A DNA stretch of 64,000 bases, taken from contig NZ_JBMHJM010000001.1 in NCBI RefSeq assembly GCF_049747295.1, positions 3,038,001 through 3,102,000 on the forward strand. Reading direction: 5' to 3'. The notes beneath the pieces were generated by a model, which searched no databases, was not told the DNA's origin, and saw only the letters and a list, made by a program, of their open reading frames with translations. Made by a program: the position numbers and the translations under genes. This document shows, one piece after another, positions 44,562 to 53,819 of this stretch. Each line of letters starts with the position of its first letter. Position 1 is the first letter of the stretch. Source of the stretch: Afipia sp049747295 (GTDB lineage: Bacteria; Pseudomonadota; Alphaproteobacteria; Rhizobiales; Xanthobacteraceae).

Positions 44562-45104
44562 ATGACGGACGACAGCATTTTTGACCGGACCACCACGCGC
44601 CGCAGCGCCCGTCGTCCACCGATTATCGATCAGGGCGGCAACGAGGTACACCCCGGCGGGGGTGCCTTCGGGGGTGCATCCGGCTTTAACTTTAACGGCG
44701 CCGGCGACGCATTCGGCAGCATTCAGTTCGGAGCCGGTCCTTACTTCGGGCCCCTGACCCGCGAGCAGCGCTTCGCGAGGATCGATGCCCTAGCGAAGCT
44801 CCTTGACGTTGCGTTTGTCTTGCCCGGCACGAAGGTCCGCTATGGGATCGACGGCTTGATCGGGCTTGTTCCGATTGTCGGCGATCTGATCACCACGGCA
44901 ATCTCGTTGTGGATCGTCCGCGAGGCGAGGGCGCTTGGCGCGCCGAAGTATCTGGTGGCGCGAATGCTCGCCAACGTCGCGCTTGACGGTGCCGTCGGTA
45001 TCGTGCCGTTCGTCGGTGACGCATTCGACGTCATGTTCCGTGCCAACATGCGCAACATCCGCATTCTTAAACGCTGGATGGACAAGCAGCCAAGGCAGTC
45101 CTGA
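44562..45104 (+). CDS. DUF4112 protein
   Basis: A 180-residue protein. The N-terminus is Gly-rich and probably disordered (GGGAFGGASGFNFNGAGDAFG). The DUF4112 domain follows, with two internally similar halves containing GIDGLIGLVPIVGDLITTAISL and ALDGAVGIVPFVGDAFDVMFRANMRN; both carry an (I/V)VPxVGDxxD signature. It is probably membrane-associated. Function unknown. A short tandem repeat lies just after its stop. Confidence 0.85.
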   Translation: MTDDSIFDRTTTRRSARRPPIIDQGGNEVHPGGGAFGGASGFNFNGAGDAFGSIQFGAGPYFGPLTREQRFARIDALAKLLDVAFVLPGTKVRYGIDGLIGLVPIVGDLITTAISLWIVREARALGAPKYLVARMLANVALDGAVGIVPFVGDAFDVMFRANMRNIRILKRWMDKQPRQS

Positions 45105-45124
45105 ACGAGAAAGACTTGAGCGCG

Positions 45125-45170
45125 ACAAGCTTGCCGAAGAACAAACTTGCCCAAGACAAGCTTGTCCAAG
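45125..45170. repeat. Short tandem repeat, three copies of a 15-16 base unit
   Basis: Units start at 45125 (16), 45141 (15) and 45156 (15), each close to ACAAGCTTGCCCAAG. The third contains the palindrome GACAAGCTTGTC (45155-45166). It is non-coding, after the DUF4112 stop. Confidence 0.8.
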
Positions 45171-45219
45171 TCAGTCGTCGAAATGCGGATTTTGCAGAAG
45201 GACAGGCCGACGGAAACGA

Positions 45220-45519
45220 TCAGCCGGCAGCGCGCTGCTTTTCTTCGTCAGCCTCGTCAGCTTCGGCCGGCTCCGGCCGGTTTCGCTGAAGCGGAAATGC
45301 CTCGCTTTCATACAACGTGCGGATGCCGCTCTGGTCGAAACGCGCTTCGTCCACCTGCAAATAAGCGCCGTTCAGGGAATCGGCAGGAAGTTGTTCGATC
45401 GCGAATTGGACGGCTTCGGCTGCGGTTGAAAACCGGCGGTAGGCAAAACCGGCGCGCTTCTTCTTGCGGATCGCCGCAGGAAAGAGTTCGGCTTCGGTGT
45501 TGAAATTGAACGCAGCCAT
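45220..45519 (-). CDS. Hypothetical cytoplasmic protein
   Basis: A 99-residue protein beginning MAAFNFNTEAELFPAAIRKKKRAGFAYRRFSTAAEAVQFAIEQLP, with an acidic, disordered C-terminus (EPAEADEADEEKQRAAG). The N-terminal part resembles a small alpha-beta unit found in rhizobial hypothetical proteins. There is no catalytic motif. ATG 45519 is preferred because upstream codons lack coding character. Monocistronic. Confidence 0.6.
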   Translation of the reverse strand: MAAFNFNTEAELFPAAIRKKKRAGFAYRRFSTAAEAVQFAIEQLPADSLNGAYLQVDEARFDQSGIRTLYESEAFPLQRNRPEPAEADEADEEKQRAAG

Positions 45520-45767
45520 GAGCTCGGCCTTTTGATTGTTGATATGTGGGAACCAACGACATGCGGGGCGCGAAAACCGATGCCGCGCGGCGCTGTCACA
45601 TGCTAGAACAGCCTCTAATATAGGCCTTTTTTTGCCAATTGCGACCCAGGAATGGGGCGTATGATAAACGTGCTGAACAGGCACCTGCAGGCTAAATTAT
45701 CACTTGAAAATCAAGGTCATAGCGAGCGCTTGAGCTCGCTTTTTGCGATCCGCTCGCAGGATCCTTC

Positions 45768-46193
45768 TCAGTTGACTGCTGTCGGTTGCTGGAGGGAGGA
45801 ACTGCCTGCTGTTCCATCGATCCGTCCCGCAGAGATCGGAACCACCTTCAACTTGGTGGAAAAGGCTTCGACATGGGTGTCGTCACTCGATGCCAGTTTG
45901 ATATGGCGCACGGGTGCCTGCTCCATTTCTCCACTCGCACCACGCCGGGTCGAATACTGCCAGGCGTCCAGCGCGCCTTTCTCATGGAGGGCCTTTTCGA
46001 CGGACCCTGCGTCCTTGCCCGTCAATTGTTTGAGTTCTTTCGCCGTCAGGCCGATGACAATTTCCTGTTTCGGCGTGGTGACCTTGAAGAGCGTCACTCT
46101 GTTAACAGCGAAAGCCGGATGCGAGATCACAGCATCAATCAGCAAACCGGCAAGGCCAAGGCCCAGCACCACGTGGCGCGACGTTGTCGACAT
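45768..46193 (-). CDS. Exported hypothetical protein
   Basis: A 141-residue protein with an N-terminal signal peptide (VVLGLGLAGLLIDAVISHPAFA). The mature part includes VTLFKVTTPKQEIVIGLTAKELKQLTGKDAGSVEKALHEKGALDAWQYSTRR, which may be a small helical domain. No family is recognised. ATG 46193 is preferred over 46247, as it places the signal peptide at the start. Function unknown. Confidence 0.6.
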   Translation of the reverse strand: MSTTSRHVVLGLGLAGLLIDAVISHPAFAVNRVTLFKVTTPKQEIVIGLTAKELKQLTGKDAGSVEKALHEKGALDAWQYSTRRGASGEMEQAPVRHIKLASSDDTHVEAFSTKLKVVPISAGRIDGTAGSSSLQQPTAVN

Positions 46194-46328
46194 AAAAGCA
46201 GTCCTTGAAGTTTTCAGCGACGTTTCTTGTTGTTCGCAGTGCAACATAATTAAGCGCCCCTGCGGCTGATTTAAGCCGCAGGCGACGCATGTCTCCTCTG
46301 CAACGATTTGGTGACGTTCGATTAAACG

Positions 46329-46748
46329 TTACTTCGGCAGGTGCTTCAGTGACGCCGAGTTGATGCAGTAACGCAGCCCTGTCGGTCCGGGACCATCAGG
46401 AAACACGTGGCCAAGGTGGCCCTGGCATTTCGAGCACAACACCTCGGTCCGCACCATGCCATGCGAGACATCGCGTTCTTCGTCGATGCTGCCCTCGCTG
46501 GCAGGCTGCGAAAACGCCGGCCAGCCGCAACCTGAATCGAATTTCGCATCGGATTCGAACAGAGGCTGCCCACAGCCGGCACAAACATAAGTACCCGGAT
46601 CAAACGAATGATCGTACTCGCCCGTAAATGGCCGCTCGGTCGCTTTCTCGCGCAGCACCGCGTACTGCATCGGCGTCAGCTCGCTGCGCCATTCGGCATC
46701 GGATTTTTCGATCGTGCCGGAGCCGGGCTTGGTTTTAGTCTCAGTCAT
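46329..46748 (-). CDS. msrB: Peptide-methionine (R)-S-oxide reductase
   Basis: A 139-residue enzyme that repairs the R form of methionine sulfoxide. The zinc site is Cys56/Cys59 and Cys105/Cys108, and the catalytic Cys128 is in GLRYCINSASL. SGCGWPAF and the HLGHVFPDGP block are typical. No signal peptide is seen, so it is cytoplasmic. msrA lies 19 bases upstream in the same direction and the two are probably co-transcribed. Confidence 0.96.
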   Translation of the reverse strand: MTETKTKPGSGTIEKSDAEWRSELTPMQYAVLREKATERPFTGEYDHSFDPGTYVCAGCGQPLFESDAKFDSGCGWPAFSQPASEGSIDEERDVSHGMVRTEVLCSKCQGHLGHVFPDGPGPTGLRYCINSASLKHLPK

Positions 46749-46767
46749 GCTGGCTCCTTTTTGGTTG

Positions 46768-47484
46768 TTAGTTCGAAGCGCGCGTGTCCTTCACGAGCAC
46801 AGGCTTCTCACGATAGCTGTCAGCGAAGATCTTTTTCAGATTCTCGATCTTCGGCAAATCATTGAACGCTATATAGGGTTGGTTCGGGTGCAGCGTCAGG
46901 TAGTCCTGATGATAATCTTCCGCCGGATAGAACGCCTGTAGCGGCTCGAGCGTTGTGGCGATCTTCTTCTTGTAAACGTTTGCGCCGTTCAGCTGCGCGA
47001 TATACGCCTCGACAACCTTGCGCTCCTGCGGGTCTGACGTGAACACCGTCGACCGATACTGAGTGCCGGTGTCCGGACCCTGGCGATTCAGCTGGGTCGG
47101 GTCGTGCACCACCGAGAAATAGATCTGCAGCAACTTGCCCAGAGTAACCTTCTTTGGATCGTAGGTGATCTGCACGGATTCGGCGTGGCCCGTGGACCCG
47201 CTGCTGACGGTATCGTAATTGGCAGTCCGCGCCTGGCCTCCGGCGTAACCCGAGACCGCTTTCACCACACCATTGGTGTGCTGATAAACGCCCTGGACGC
47301 CCCAGAAGCAGCCGCCCGCGAGCACAAGTGTCTTCAATCCGTTAGCCGGAGCAACATCCGATACTGGCGCCGGAATGATGAAGGCGTCCTCCGCGGCCCG
47401 TGAGGGGACAGCGAACCATGCAAGAGCCACCACACTCGCGGTGGCAAGAGCGATGGAGGTCCGGCGGAGTGAAAAGAAGCGCAT
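46768..47484 (-). CDS. msrA: Peptide-methionine (S)-S-oxide reductase, exported form
   Basis: A 238-residue enzyme that reduces the S form of methionine sulfoxide. A signal peptide (residues 1-31, cut after PSRAA) precedes the domain; the catalytic Cys59 is in LAGGCFWGVQG. GHAESVQITYDP, and the resolving region near YHQDYL, are present. It should act in the periplasm, unlike its cytoplasmic partner MsrB. GAGGAA precedes the ATG at 47484. It is the first gene of the msrAB pair. Confidence 0.95.
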   Translation of the reverse strand: MRFFSLRRTSIALATASVVALAWFAVPSRAAEDAFIIPAPVSDVAPANGLKTLVLAGGCFWGVQGVYQHTNGVVKAVSGYAGGQARTANYDTVSSGSTGHAESVQITYDPKKVTLGKLLQIYFSVVHDPTQLNRQGPDTGTQYRSTVFTSDPQERKVVEAYIAQLNGANVYKKKIATTLEPLQAFYPAEDYHQDYLTLHPNQPYIAFNDLPKIENLKKIFADSYREKPVLVKDTRASN

Positions 47485-47728
47485 GGGGGTTTCCTCGAGT
47501 ATCATCGGGTCGCGATGCCAGAGATACGCGACGAACCTGATGCCGTTACATTCCCACGCCCACACATGTTTGTGAACCGGGAGGCGATCAGTCCATCAGG
47601 CTCACCCATCGCCTGGACGACGCCGTGCAATCGAACAATTGACAGCGGTGAAAAATCTTGGAACAAATAGGGAACATCGACTCGCAGGCAAAGGCGGTCG
47701 GCTTCTGTCAGACTGCAAGTGAGGAGCC

Positions 47729-47935
47729 ATGTTCGAACCGGCAACGCAAATTGAAATTGATCGCTATGACCGTGCTGTCGACAGCGCCATCGCCACCTGC
47801 GGTGGGGACCTGCGCGGTGCGATCAAGGCCCTTATCATTGCCAACGAATACCTCGAAAGGGAGCTGGGGTCCGCTCTGGATCCGGCCGCGCGTTCGTTTT
47901 TGCAAGCGAGTGCCACGAAGCGCAATGTTGCATAG
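47729..47935 (+). CDS. Small conserved hypothetical protein
   Basis: A 68-residue helical protein (IEIDRYDRAVDSAIATCGGDLRGAIKALIIANEYLERELG) with GAGGAG just before the ATG. The pattern resembles a small rhizobial family of unknown role. Convergent with the GFA gene. Confidence 0.65.
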   Translation: MFEPATQIEIDRYDRAVDSAIATCGGDLRGAIKALIIANEYLERELGSALDPAARSFLQASATKRNVA

Positions 47936-47954
47936 TTGAGGCCGCAACCAGGGT

Positions 47955-48398
47955 TTACGTGCTGGCAGGCTGTCCCAAGGCCGCGTGCTCCTCATATTGC
48001 GGCAGGTCATCGGTAATCTTGAACCATGACGCTTTGGAGCCAACGAAGATATGCACGGCCGGCCGGATCGATGGGTCATCGACAAGTGTGCCCATCGGAA
48101 CGTGGACGAAGGAGCCGTCGCGGACGACGGAATACAGAAGAGAGCCGCATACTTCGCAATGCGCATTGTGACCGTCTTCGTCGCCGAACCGCTTGAGACG
48201 GTGCTCCCCTTTGGTGACGCGTAATTTTTCGCGCGCGATGCCGGCGAACGGTTTGAACGCTGAACCGGTCGTCCGCCGGCAGTTCGAACAATGGCAGTTT
48301 GCAGCATAGGCAAACTGGTCGAGCACCTCATAGTGGACATCGCCGCACAGGCACTTTCCGGCAAGCGCTCGCGCGCTTGCGTTCGTCTCATTCGTCAT
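47955..48398 (-). CDS. GFA (glutathione-dependent formaldehyde-activating) family protein
   Basis: A 147-residue protein of the GFA/CENP-V fold. Zinc ligands are seen in KCLCGDVHYEV, NCHCSNCRRTTGSAF and AHCEVCGSLL. Members are small zinc proteins; formaldehyde-glutathione adduct formation is shown only for some and doubted for others. No other formaldehyde genes are adjacent. The role is therefore open. Confidence 0.9.
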   Translation of the reverse strand: MTNETNASARALAGKCLCGDVHYEVLDQFAYAANCHCSNCRRTTGSAFKPFAGIAREKLRVTKGEHRLKRFGDEDGHNAHCEVCGSLLYSVVRDGSFVHVPMGTLVDDPSIRPAVHIFVGSKASWFKITDDLPQYEEHAALGQPAST

Positions 48399-48437
48399 CG
48401 GCTTCTCCGCTGCGATGGATAGTTTGAAATCAACAAA

Positions 48438-49763
48438 CTATTTCATCAGTTCGTTCGCAACCGCCGCGTACATGGGCAGGCTGATGGGATCGTTCGCAGC
48501 ATTCCCGGCGATCGGATGCGAGGCATAGCGGACAATCACCATCTCGGCCTTGGGATCGATGTAAATGCTCTGTCCGTAGATGCCGCGGGCTATGTATGCG
48601 TCGTGATCATTGTGGGTGATCCACCACATGTTGCGATAGGACCAGCCCTTGAGCAGGACGTAACCTGCTTTTGCGAATTGATCCTTGTCTCCGCCCTTTT
48701 CAATGTCAGCGACTGCGGCTTCGGGGATGATCTGTTGGCCGTTGAACTTGCCATGCAGACGCATCATCTCGCCGAAGCGTGCCAGATCGCGCAGCGTGGT
48801 GTTCAATCCGCCGCCGCCGGATGCTGTCCCGATACTGTCCACGGTGAAGTAGGCGTCATGCTCTGTGCCAAGCTTCGACCAGATCGTATCGGACAAGAGG
48901 GCGGCCATCGATTGGCCGCTGGCCCGCTTGACGATCCATGCCAGCACTTCGGCATTCGACGTTTGGTATTTGAATTCTTGGCCGTGCTCGCCTTCCTTTT
49001 TCAGCGTGACCAGGAAATCATAAAAGCTGCGCGGACCTTGATAGTTTGGTGGGATCGGGGCCAGTCCACCGGCGCGCGCATAGGCGAACACTTCGGCGTT
49101 CGGATCGGAATAGTTTTCCGAGAATCGCACGCCGATGGTCATGTCCATCACCTGGCGGACGGTCGCGTCACCATAGGCGGAGTCTTTCAGCTCCGGCACA
49201 TATTTCGTTACCAGCGCTGCCGGGTCGAGCTTCCCATCGGCTGCGAGCAAGGCGGCCAGAGTGCCGACGACGGATTTCGTCACCGAGAATGCGATATGCG
49301 GCCGGTGCGGGTCGCCAGCGCCAAAATATTTCTCGAACACGACCTTGCCCTTGTGCAGCACAAGGATGCCATCGGTGTAGGTCAGGGCGAGTGCGTCATT
49401 GAACGTAAGAGGTTTTCCGTCGAGCGTCGTGAAAGCGATCTTCGATAGATCACGCTCGGCCCGCGGCAACGCCACGATGGGTCCTTGACCGCGCGATACA
49501 TTGGCGGTCGGCACCAGTTCGCGAATGTGACTAAAGGCCCAGCGCGTATTCGGAAAACGCGAGCTGGAGCCGTCGGCGAAACGGATGATTTTGTCCGGCG
49601 GAGGTGGAAAGCCCTGCATCATGCCGAGCGTCACCGGATCGGTTTCCGCAGCAGTGGGAAAGGACTTCATTTTAGGCTCTTGTGCGAGCGCAGGCATGGC
49701 GATGCCGGCGAGAGTGATGAATCCGAACACACCTAACCTGGGCACGATGATACGGCTTGCCAT
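48438..49763 (-). CDS. Exported serine hydrolase (class C beta-lactamase-like)
   Basis: A 441-residue protein with a signal peptide (cut after AMPALA near residue 27). The nucleophile is Ser160 in the SxxK motif SVTK, and QTSNAEVLAW supplies the YxN-like second motif region. The domain matches beta-lactamase/D-aminopeptidase-type serine hydrolases of unknown substrate. ATG 49763 starts the signal peptide; the upstream extension is unlikely. It is not placed with resistance genes, so antibiotic hydrolysis is not implied. Confidence 0.88.
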   Translation of the reverse strand: MASRIIVPRLGVFGFITLAGIAMPALAQEPKMKSFPTAAETDPVTLGMMQGFPPPPDKIIRFADGSSSRFPNTRWAFSHIRELVPTANVSRGQGPIVALPRAERDLSKIAFTTLDGKPLTFNDALALTYTDGILVLHKGKVVFEKYFGAGDPHRPHIAFSVTKSVVGTLAALLAADGKLDPAALVTKYVPELKDSAYGDATVRQVMDMTIGVRFSENYSDPNAEVFAYARAGGLAPIPPNYQGPRSFYDFLVTLKKEGEHGQEFKYQTSNAEVLAWIVKRASGQSMAALLSDTIWSKLGTEHDAYFTVDSIGTASGGGGLNTTLRDLARFGEMMRLHGKFNGQQIIPEAAVADIEKGGDKDQFAKAGYVLLKGWSYRNMWWITHNDHDAYIARGIYGQSIYIDPKAEMVIVRYASHPIAGNAANDPISLPMYAAVANELMK

Positions 49764-49905
49764 CCGAATGTCTCCAGTTTGAACGTAGGCGATCCGACAA
49801 GACCGTAGCAAGCCAGCGCAATCGAAGGAATGACCTCAACGAAAAACCGCGAGATGGGAATCTCGCGGCTCTTGGACAATCCAGTAAGCTATTGTGTCAG
49901 ATTTC

Positions 49906-50274
49906 TTACGGGCAGGGATACCGATTGCCGTCGGTGCTGAGATAAGTGCCCGAACGAGGATCATAGGAGCGATAGCGCTGTGCGCAATAGGCTGCGTTCT
50001 GATTGGCCTGCGCAGCGGAGGCTGCGATTGCGCCTCCAATGATAGCGCCTGCGGCAAGGCCAATGCCGAGTCCTGCAGCGCCGCCGCCGCCACCACCGTG
50101 ATAATGGCCGCGCCCATGCCACCGGCGATATTGCACGTTCGTCACATCGCTGGACGAGGTGACTTTGGAGAGACCGGCATTGGTCATCAATGGCGCTGAA
50201 ATCGCAGGCAGCGAGGAGACGAGCGTCATCGAGCCAATGAGCATCGTCACCGCAAGACGTCTTGCTGTTCGCAT
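49906..50274 (-). CDS. BA14K-family exported protein
   Basis: A 122-residue protein. A signal peptide is followed by a His/Gly-rich stretch (WHGRGHYHGGGGGG), a Gly/Ala hydrophobic segment and the family C-terminus YCAQRYRSYDPRSGTYLSTDGNRYPCP, which is the BA14K motif. In Brucella BA14K is an immunoreactive, lectin-like protein. AGGAG lies five bases before the ATG. Function here is unknown. Confidence 0.9.
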   Translation of the reverse strand: MRTARRLAVTMLIGSMTLVSSLPAISAPLMTNAGLSKVTSSSDVTNVQYRRWHGRGHYHGGGGGGAAGLGIGLAAGAIIGGAIAASAAQANQNAAYCAQRYRSYDPRSGTYLSTDGNRYPCP

Positions 50275-50421
50275 ATGTGCTCCTTTTCTTAAGATTGGTA
50301 CGTGAATGGACTTTGAACCTTCGCACAGCGAAGCGATGCAATTATGCCACAGGTTTGATGAAACGCGGATTAAAAATTGGTATCAAATGTGGTGCTTTAA
50401 AATGTTGATTGTTAGCCGTTT

Positions 50422-52128
50422 TTATTCCGTGGGCTTGTAGCCATGCGCACGAATCGCGCGGCGGTCCTTCACGACGCCAATGACCACGCCCATGCGTTCG
50501 ATTGTCGCAATTGTTTTGCCATCGAGGTTGCGGTCGCAGTTCATATGTGTCGGTGCGATGTAAAAGTCCGCATAACGCCAATCCCACATCTTGATCCAGT
50601 GCAGGTTGGGTCGCGCGTATTCTTCATAGGAGACTCGCTCACCGCATACGGCGACGCGATAGTTATGTGTTTTTGCGGTCGCAGGCTCGGTGCGGTCCAG
50701 GAAATCGTTTAGTTCCTCGACAGCCTCCGGCATGATGTTCACCCAATAATCCGTGACAAAACGCCGTGAAGCGCCCTGCAACCCGCCGACGAGCTGATTG
50801 TAGTAGAGATATTCGTGCGGATGGAGTTCGACGAGTTTGGTTGCCGTCCACGCATAACAGACAGCAATAAACGCAAGGCCGCCCATCATCGCGTTGCGGT
50901 GCCAGCGTTTCAGCAGACCGATGCCGCCGCTGAGGCCGATACCTGCCAGAACTGCAATGGGTGGAAATACGAATAGAAAGTGCCTGCAGCCGTCCAGTGC
51001 AGGACCCTGTGCGATCACCTGACACACCACAGGGAAGAACGCCGTGAATGCGATCAGGCCAATTTCGCGGCGGCGTTTGCGGTTCTCGGCTTGATCAGAT
51101 GCAAGAGCCGGTACAGCGAGTAGCGCGGTTATCAAGACCGTTGCGCCCAGCGTCAGCAATGGGAGCCTGATCGCGATATAGGTCGGGATGTAGTATCGGG
51201 GAACATCGGCCATCTCGTACATCCGGCCGAAAATGATCGTGCGGATGTGATAGTGGAAATCGCCGAATGAAATGAGGCCCCGTATCGGATTGAGCGGAGA
51301 GAGCGCTGCGTAAGGCCACGTGACGATCATGATGACGTAAGCGATGACGAGACCGGGCAAAAACCACAGCATCGATGTCAGGATAAATTGCGCCCGCTCT
51401 TTCCAGTATCCGGCAAATGGCCTCGGCGTGTTGATGAGAATGGTGAGGCCGGCATATCCGAACAGCAGGAGGCTGAGCGATCTGATGCCGAGTGCTGCGC
51501 CGGTCATCACGCCGAGGCCAATCACGTGACGCATGCGAGGGATTGGCAAGTCGCGCGCGGCGCGGATCAGGAAGTAGGTTGCGCCGGCCATGAACGTGGC
51601 GAGCGGAATTCCCTTGGTGTGGTTGAACATGCCACCATACCATGAGCCGCACAGTGCCAGCGCAACAATGGCAAAAAATCCTGCGCGGGGGCCCGCGATC
51701 AGCCGGGCCGTTGCGCCGGTGGCGACGATACCGCCGATGCCGATCAGCGCGCACAGCAGATGACGAAGTTCATAGATATCGACGGGGAGGACCTTGCCGA
51801 GCAATACGGCGACGGTGTCGAACAGCCCGCCATAAAGATAGAGGTTATCAAACTTGAAGAGCGACTGATCTGTGAAACCGCTTTTGTAATATGCGATGAT
51901 CAGTTCGCCGTAGTGGCTTTGCAGACCTTCATCATTGGAAACGGCGTAATCCTGGAAGGTCCAGAAGACGATTGTCAGCAGAGCCACCAGTGCGCATGCG
52001 GAGGCGAGGTCAAAAGCATCGCGCGCGGCGATCCAGTTCAGTAACCGTTTTAACAGCGTCGAGAAAACGGCACGCAAAGACCGCCGCGGCCCGGATTGCC
52101 CGAGCTGTCCGGTAATGGAATCGCTCAT
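50422..52128 (-). CDS. Membrane glycosyltransferase-like protein (GT39/ArnT-type fold)
   Basis: A 568-residue protein with about ten membrane helices. The first periplasmic loop has YAVSNDEGLQSHYGELIIAYY, an acidic (DE) motif as in PMT/ArnT-type enzymes that use lipid-linked sugars, and MFNHTKGIPLATFM and LDGCRHFLFVFPP follow. The C-terminal 100 residues are soluble. The likely role is sugar transfer to lipid or protein in the cell envelope; donor and acceptor are unknown. The start fits MSDSITGQLGQSG. Confidence 0.75.
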   Translation of the reverse strand: MSDSITGQLGQSGPRRSLRAVFSTLLKRLLNWIAARDAFDLASACALVALLTIVFWTFQDYAVSNDEGLQSHYGELIIAYYKSGFTDQSLFKFDNLYLYGGLFDTVAVLLGKVLPVDIYELRHLLCALIGIGGIVATGATARLIAGPRAGFFAIVALALCGSWYGGMFNHTKGIPLATFMAGATYFLIRAARDLPIPRMRHVIGLGVMTGAALGIRSLSLLLFGYAGLTILINTPRPFAGYWKERAQFILTSMLWFLPGLVIAYVIMIVTWPYAALSPLNPIRGLISFGDFHYHIRTIIFGRMYEMADVPRYYIPTYIAIRLPLLTLGATVLITALLAVPALASDQAENRKRRREIGLIAFTAFFPVVCQVIAQGPALDGCRHFLFVFPPIAVLAGIGLSGGIGLLKRWHRNAMMGGLAFIAVCYAWTATKLVELHPHEYLYYNQLVGGLQGASRRFVTDYWVNIMPEAVEELNDFLDRTEPATAKTHNYRVAVCGERVSYEEYARPNLHWIKMWDWRYADFYIAPTHMNCDRNLDGKTIATIERMGVVIGVVKDRRAIRAHGYKPTE

Positions 52129-52278
52129 ACCCGCAGATGCCCCTTATTCCCCTCGTCGCATGGCGACGTGTCCCTGCCGGCGTCTTTGGCCAGCTTGGTG
52201 GGAACCATAGGTGCGGAACGGAGCACCGCTCAAGTGAATTACATTTTGCAGTGCGGGAGGCGGCCTAAGAAAAAGGTA

Positions 52279-53388
52279 TTAGACGACAACGGTCAATCGC
52301 TTGGCCGCCCGGGTGATGCCGGTGTAGAGCCAGCGGGCGCGGCTGTCCTGAAACGCGAAACTTTCGTCGAACAGGACGACGTCGTTCCACTGCGAACCTT
52401 GAGACTTGTGCACCGTGAGCACGTAGCCGTAGTCGAATTCGTCGTAAGGACGGCGCTGCTCCCACGGAATGTCCTCAATGCCGCCCGCAAAGCAATCCGC
52501 ACGGACTGAGACCTTCGTGACTTTCGCGCCGAATTCTTCCTCGGGCGACAGCCGCATGGTGATGATCTGTGATTTTGATTGCGCCCGGGCTTTGACGCGC
52601 CACAGCCCGCCGTTGAAGAGGGCCTTCTTGCGGTTGTTTCTCAAGCACACCAGCTTGTCGCCGGCCACCGGCAACGGATCTTCGATGTTCTGCTTTTGCC
52701 GTACGCGCATGTTGTAGGAGCGGCGGGTGTTGTTGCGCCCGACAAGAATCTGGTCGGCGGCCATCACGCGGTCGGGATCGAGGCTGTCGCGCCTGACCAC
52801 CTCGCTCTCGCCGAACGTTCCAACATCCAGCGCGCGGCCTTCGCGGACTGCCATCGACATCCGTACGATCGGGTCGTCCTGGGCCTGGCGATGCACCTCG
52901 GTCAACATGGCATCGGGCTCGGAATCGGTGAAAAAGCCGCCGCCCTGGATCGGCGGCAACTGCGCTGGGTCACCGAGGACGAGCAGCGGACAGTCGAACG
53001 ACATCAGGTCGCGGCCGAGCTCCGCATCCACCATCGAGCATTCGTCGATGACGATCAGCTTGGCCTTCGAGGCCGGCGCGTCGTCCCACAATTCAAAATT
53101 CGGTTGCTCCTCGCCGGACTCGCGGGTGCGGTAAATCAGTGAGTGAATCGTCGAGGCGTTGTCGCAGCCCTTGTTCCGCATCACCAGCGCGGCCTTGCCG
53201 GTAAAGGCTGCGAATTTCACGTTGCCACTGACACCGTCGGCAATATGCCGTGCGAGGGTGGTCTTCCCTGTGCCGGCGTAGCCGAACAGCCGGAAAACCG
53301 GCGGCGTGTTGCCCCTGCCAGGTTTGGCCTTGAGCCAGTCTGAAACGGCCTGGAGAGCCTGATCTTGATGAGGAGTGAAAGTCGCCAT
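52279..53388 (-). CDS. RecD-like ATP-dependent DNA helicase
   Basis: A 369-residue superfamily 1 helicase. Walker A is GYAGTGKTT (36-44), Walker B is KLIVIDECSMVDAELG, motif III is LLVLGDPAQLPPIQGG, and the C-terminal TVHKSQGSQWNDVVLFDE and LYTGITRAAKRL are motifs V and VI. It resembles the phage Dda / RecD2 group, without an N-terminal extension. It probably helps repair or replication; no partner nuclease gene is adjacent. Divergent from 53525. Confidence 0.92.
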   Translation of the reverse strand: MATFTPHQDQALQAVSDWLKAKPGRGNTPPVFRLFGYAGTGKTTLARHIADGVSGNVKFAAFTGKAALVMRNKGCDNASTIHSLIYRTRESGEEQPNFELWDDAPASKAKLIVIDECSMVDAELGRDLMSFDCPLLVLGDPAQLPPIQGGGFFTDSEPDAMLTEVHRQAQDDPIVRMSMAVREGRALDVGTFGESEVVRRDSLDPDRVMAADQILVGRNNTRRSYNMRVRQKQNIEDPLPVAGDKLVCLRNNRKKALFNGGLWRVKARAQSKSQIITMRLSPEEEFGAKVTKVSVRADCFAGGIEDIPWEQRRPYDEFDYGYVLTVHKSQGSQWNDVVLFDESFAFQDSRARWLYTGITRAAKRLTVVV

Positions 53389-53524
53389 GTTGTCTGAATA
53401 GTCTGTAAGGAAGGAAACGTGCCGGTCGGATGCATAGCCGACTCGATGCCGCTGTGGACTACAATATAGTGCTCTCGGCGCCTCAAATCAGCAGCGATTC
53501 CCAATCGATTCTAGCTCATAAGAT

Positions 53525-53719
53525 ATGTCGCGGCGAAGGAATGAAACGGAGCGGGTAGTGCAGTTTTTCAAGCGTCTCGTCGTCGCAGTCGTCATACTTT
53601 TCGTCATAACAGTGTTTGGCCTGTTCGCCCTCAATTTTTATCGCCGCTATACCGCCGGCCACCCCGATGCACAGCCTCCGGTGATCTACGAACGATCAGA
53701 CCGGCCATCGCGGGCCTGA
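53525..53719 (+). CDS. Small single-pass membrane protein
   Basis: A 64-residue protein: basic N-terminus, one membrane helix (VVAVVILFVITVFGLFALNF), then a short polar tail. No ribosome site is obvious. No family is recognised. It lies between divergent helicase and aminotransferase genes. Confidence 0.5.
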   Translation: MSRRRNETERVVQFFKRLVVAVVILFVITVFGLFALNFYRRYTAGHPDAQPPVIYERSDRPSRA

Positions 53720-53819
53720 TGGCTGGCCATAGCCCGCTGGTACTTCTATAAAACAGAACGACCGAAAACGGCGAGTGAGGGAAGCCTCATGCAAGCAACA
53801 AGAATGGAGAGACGCCCTC

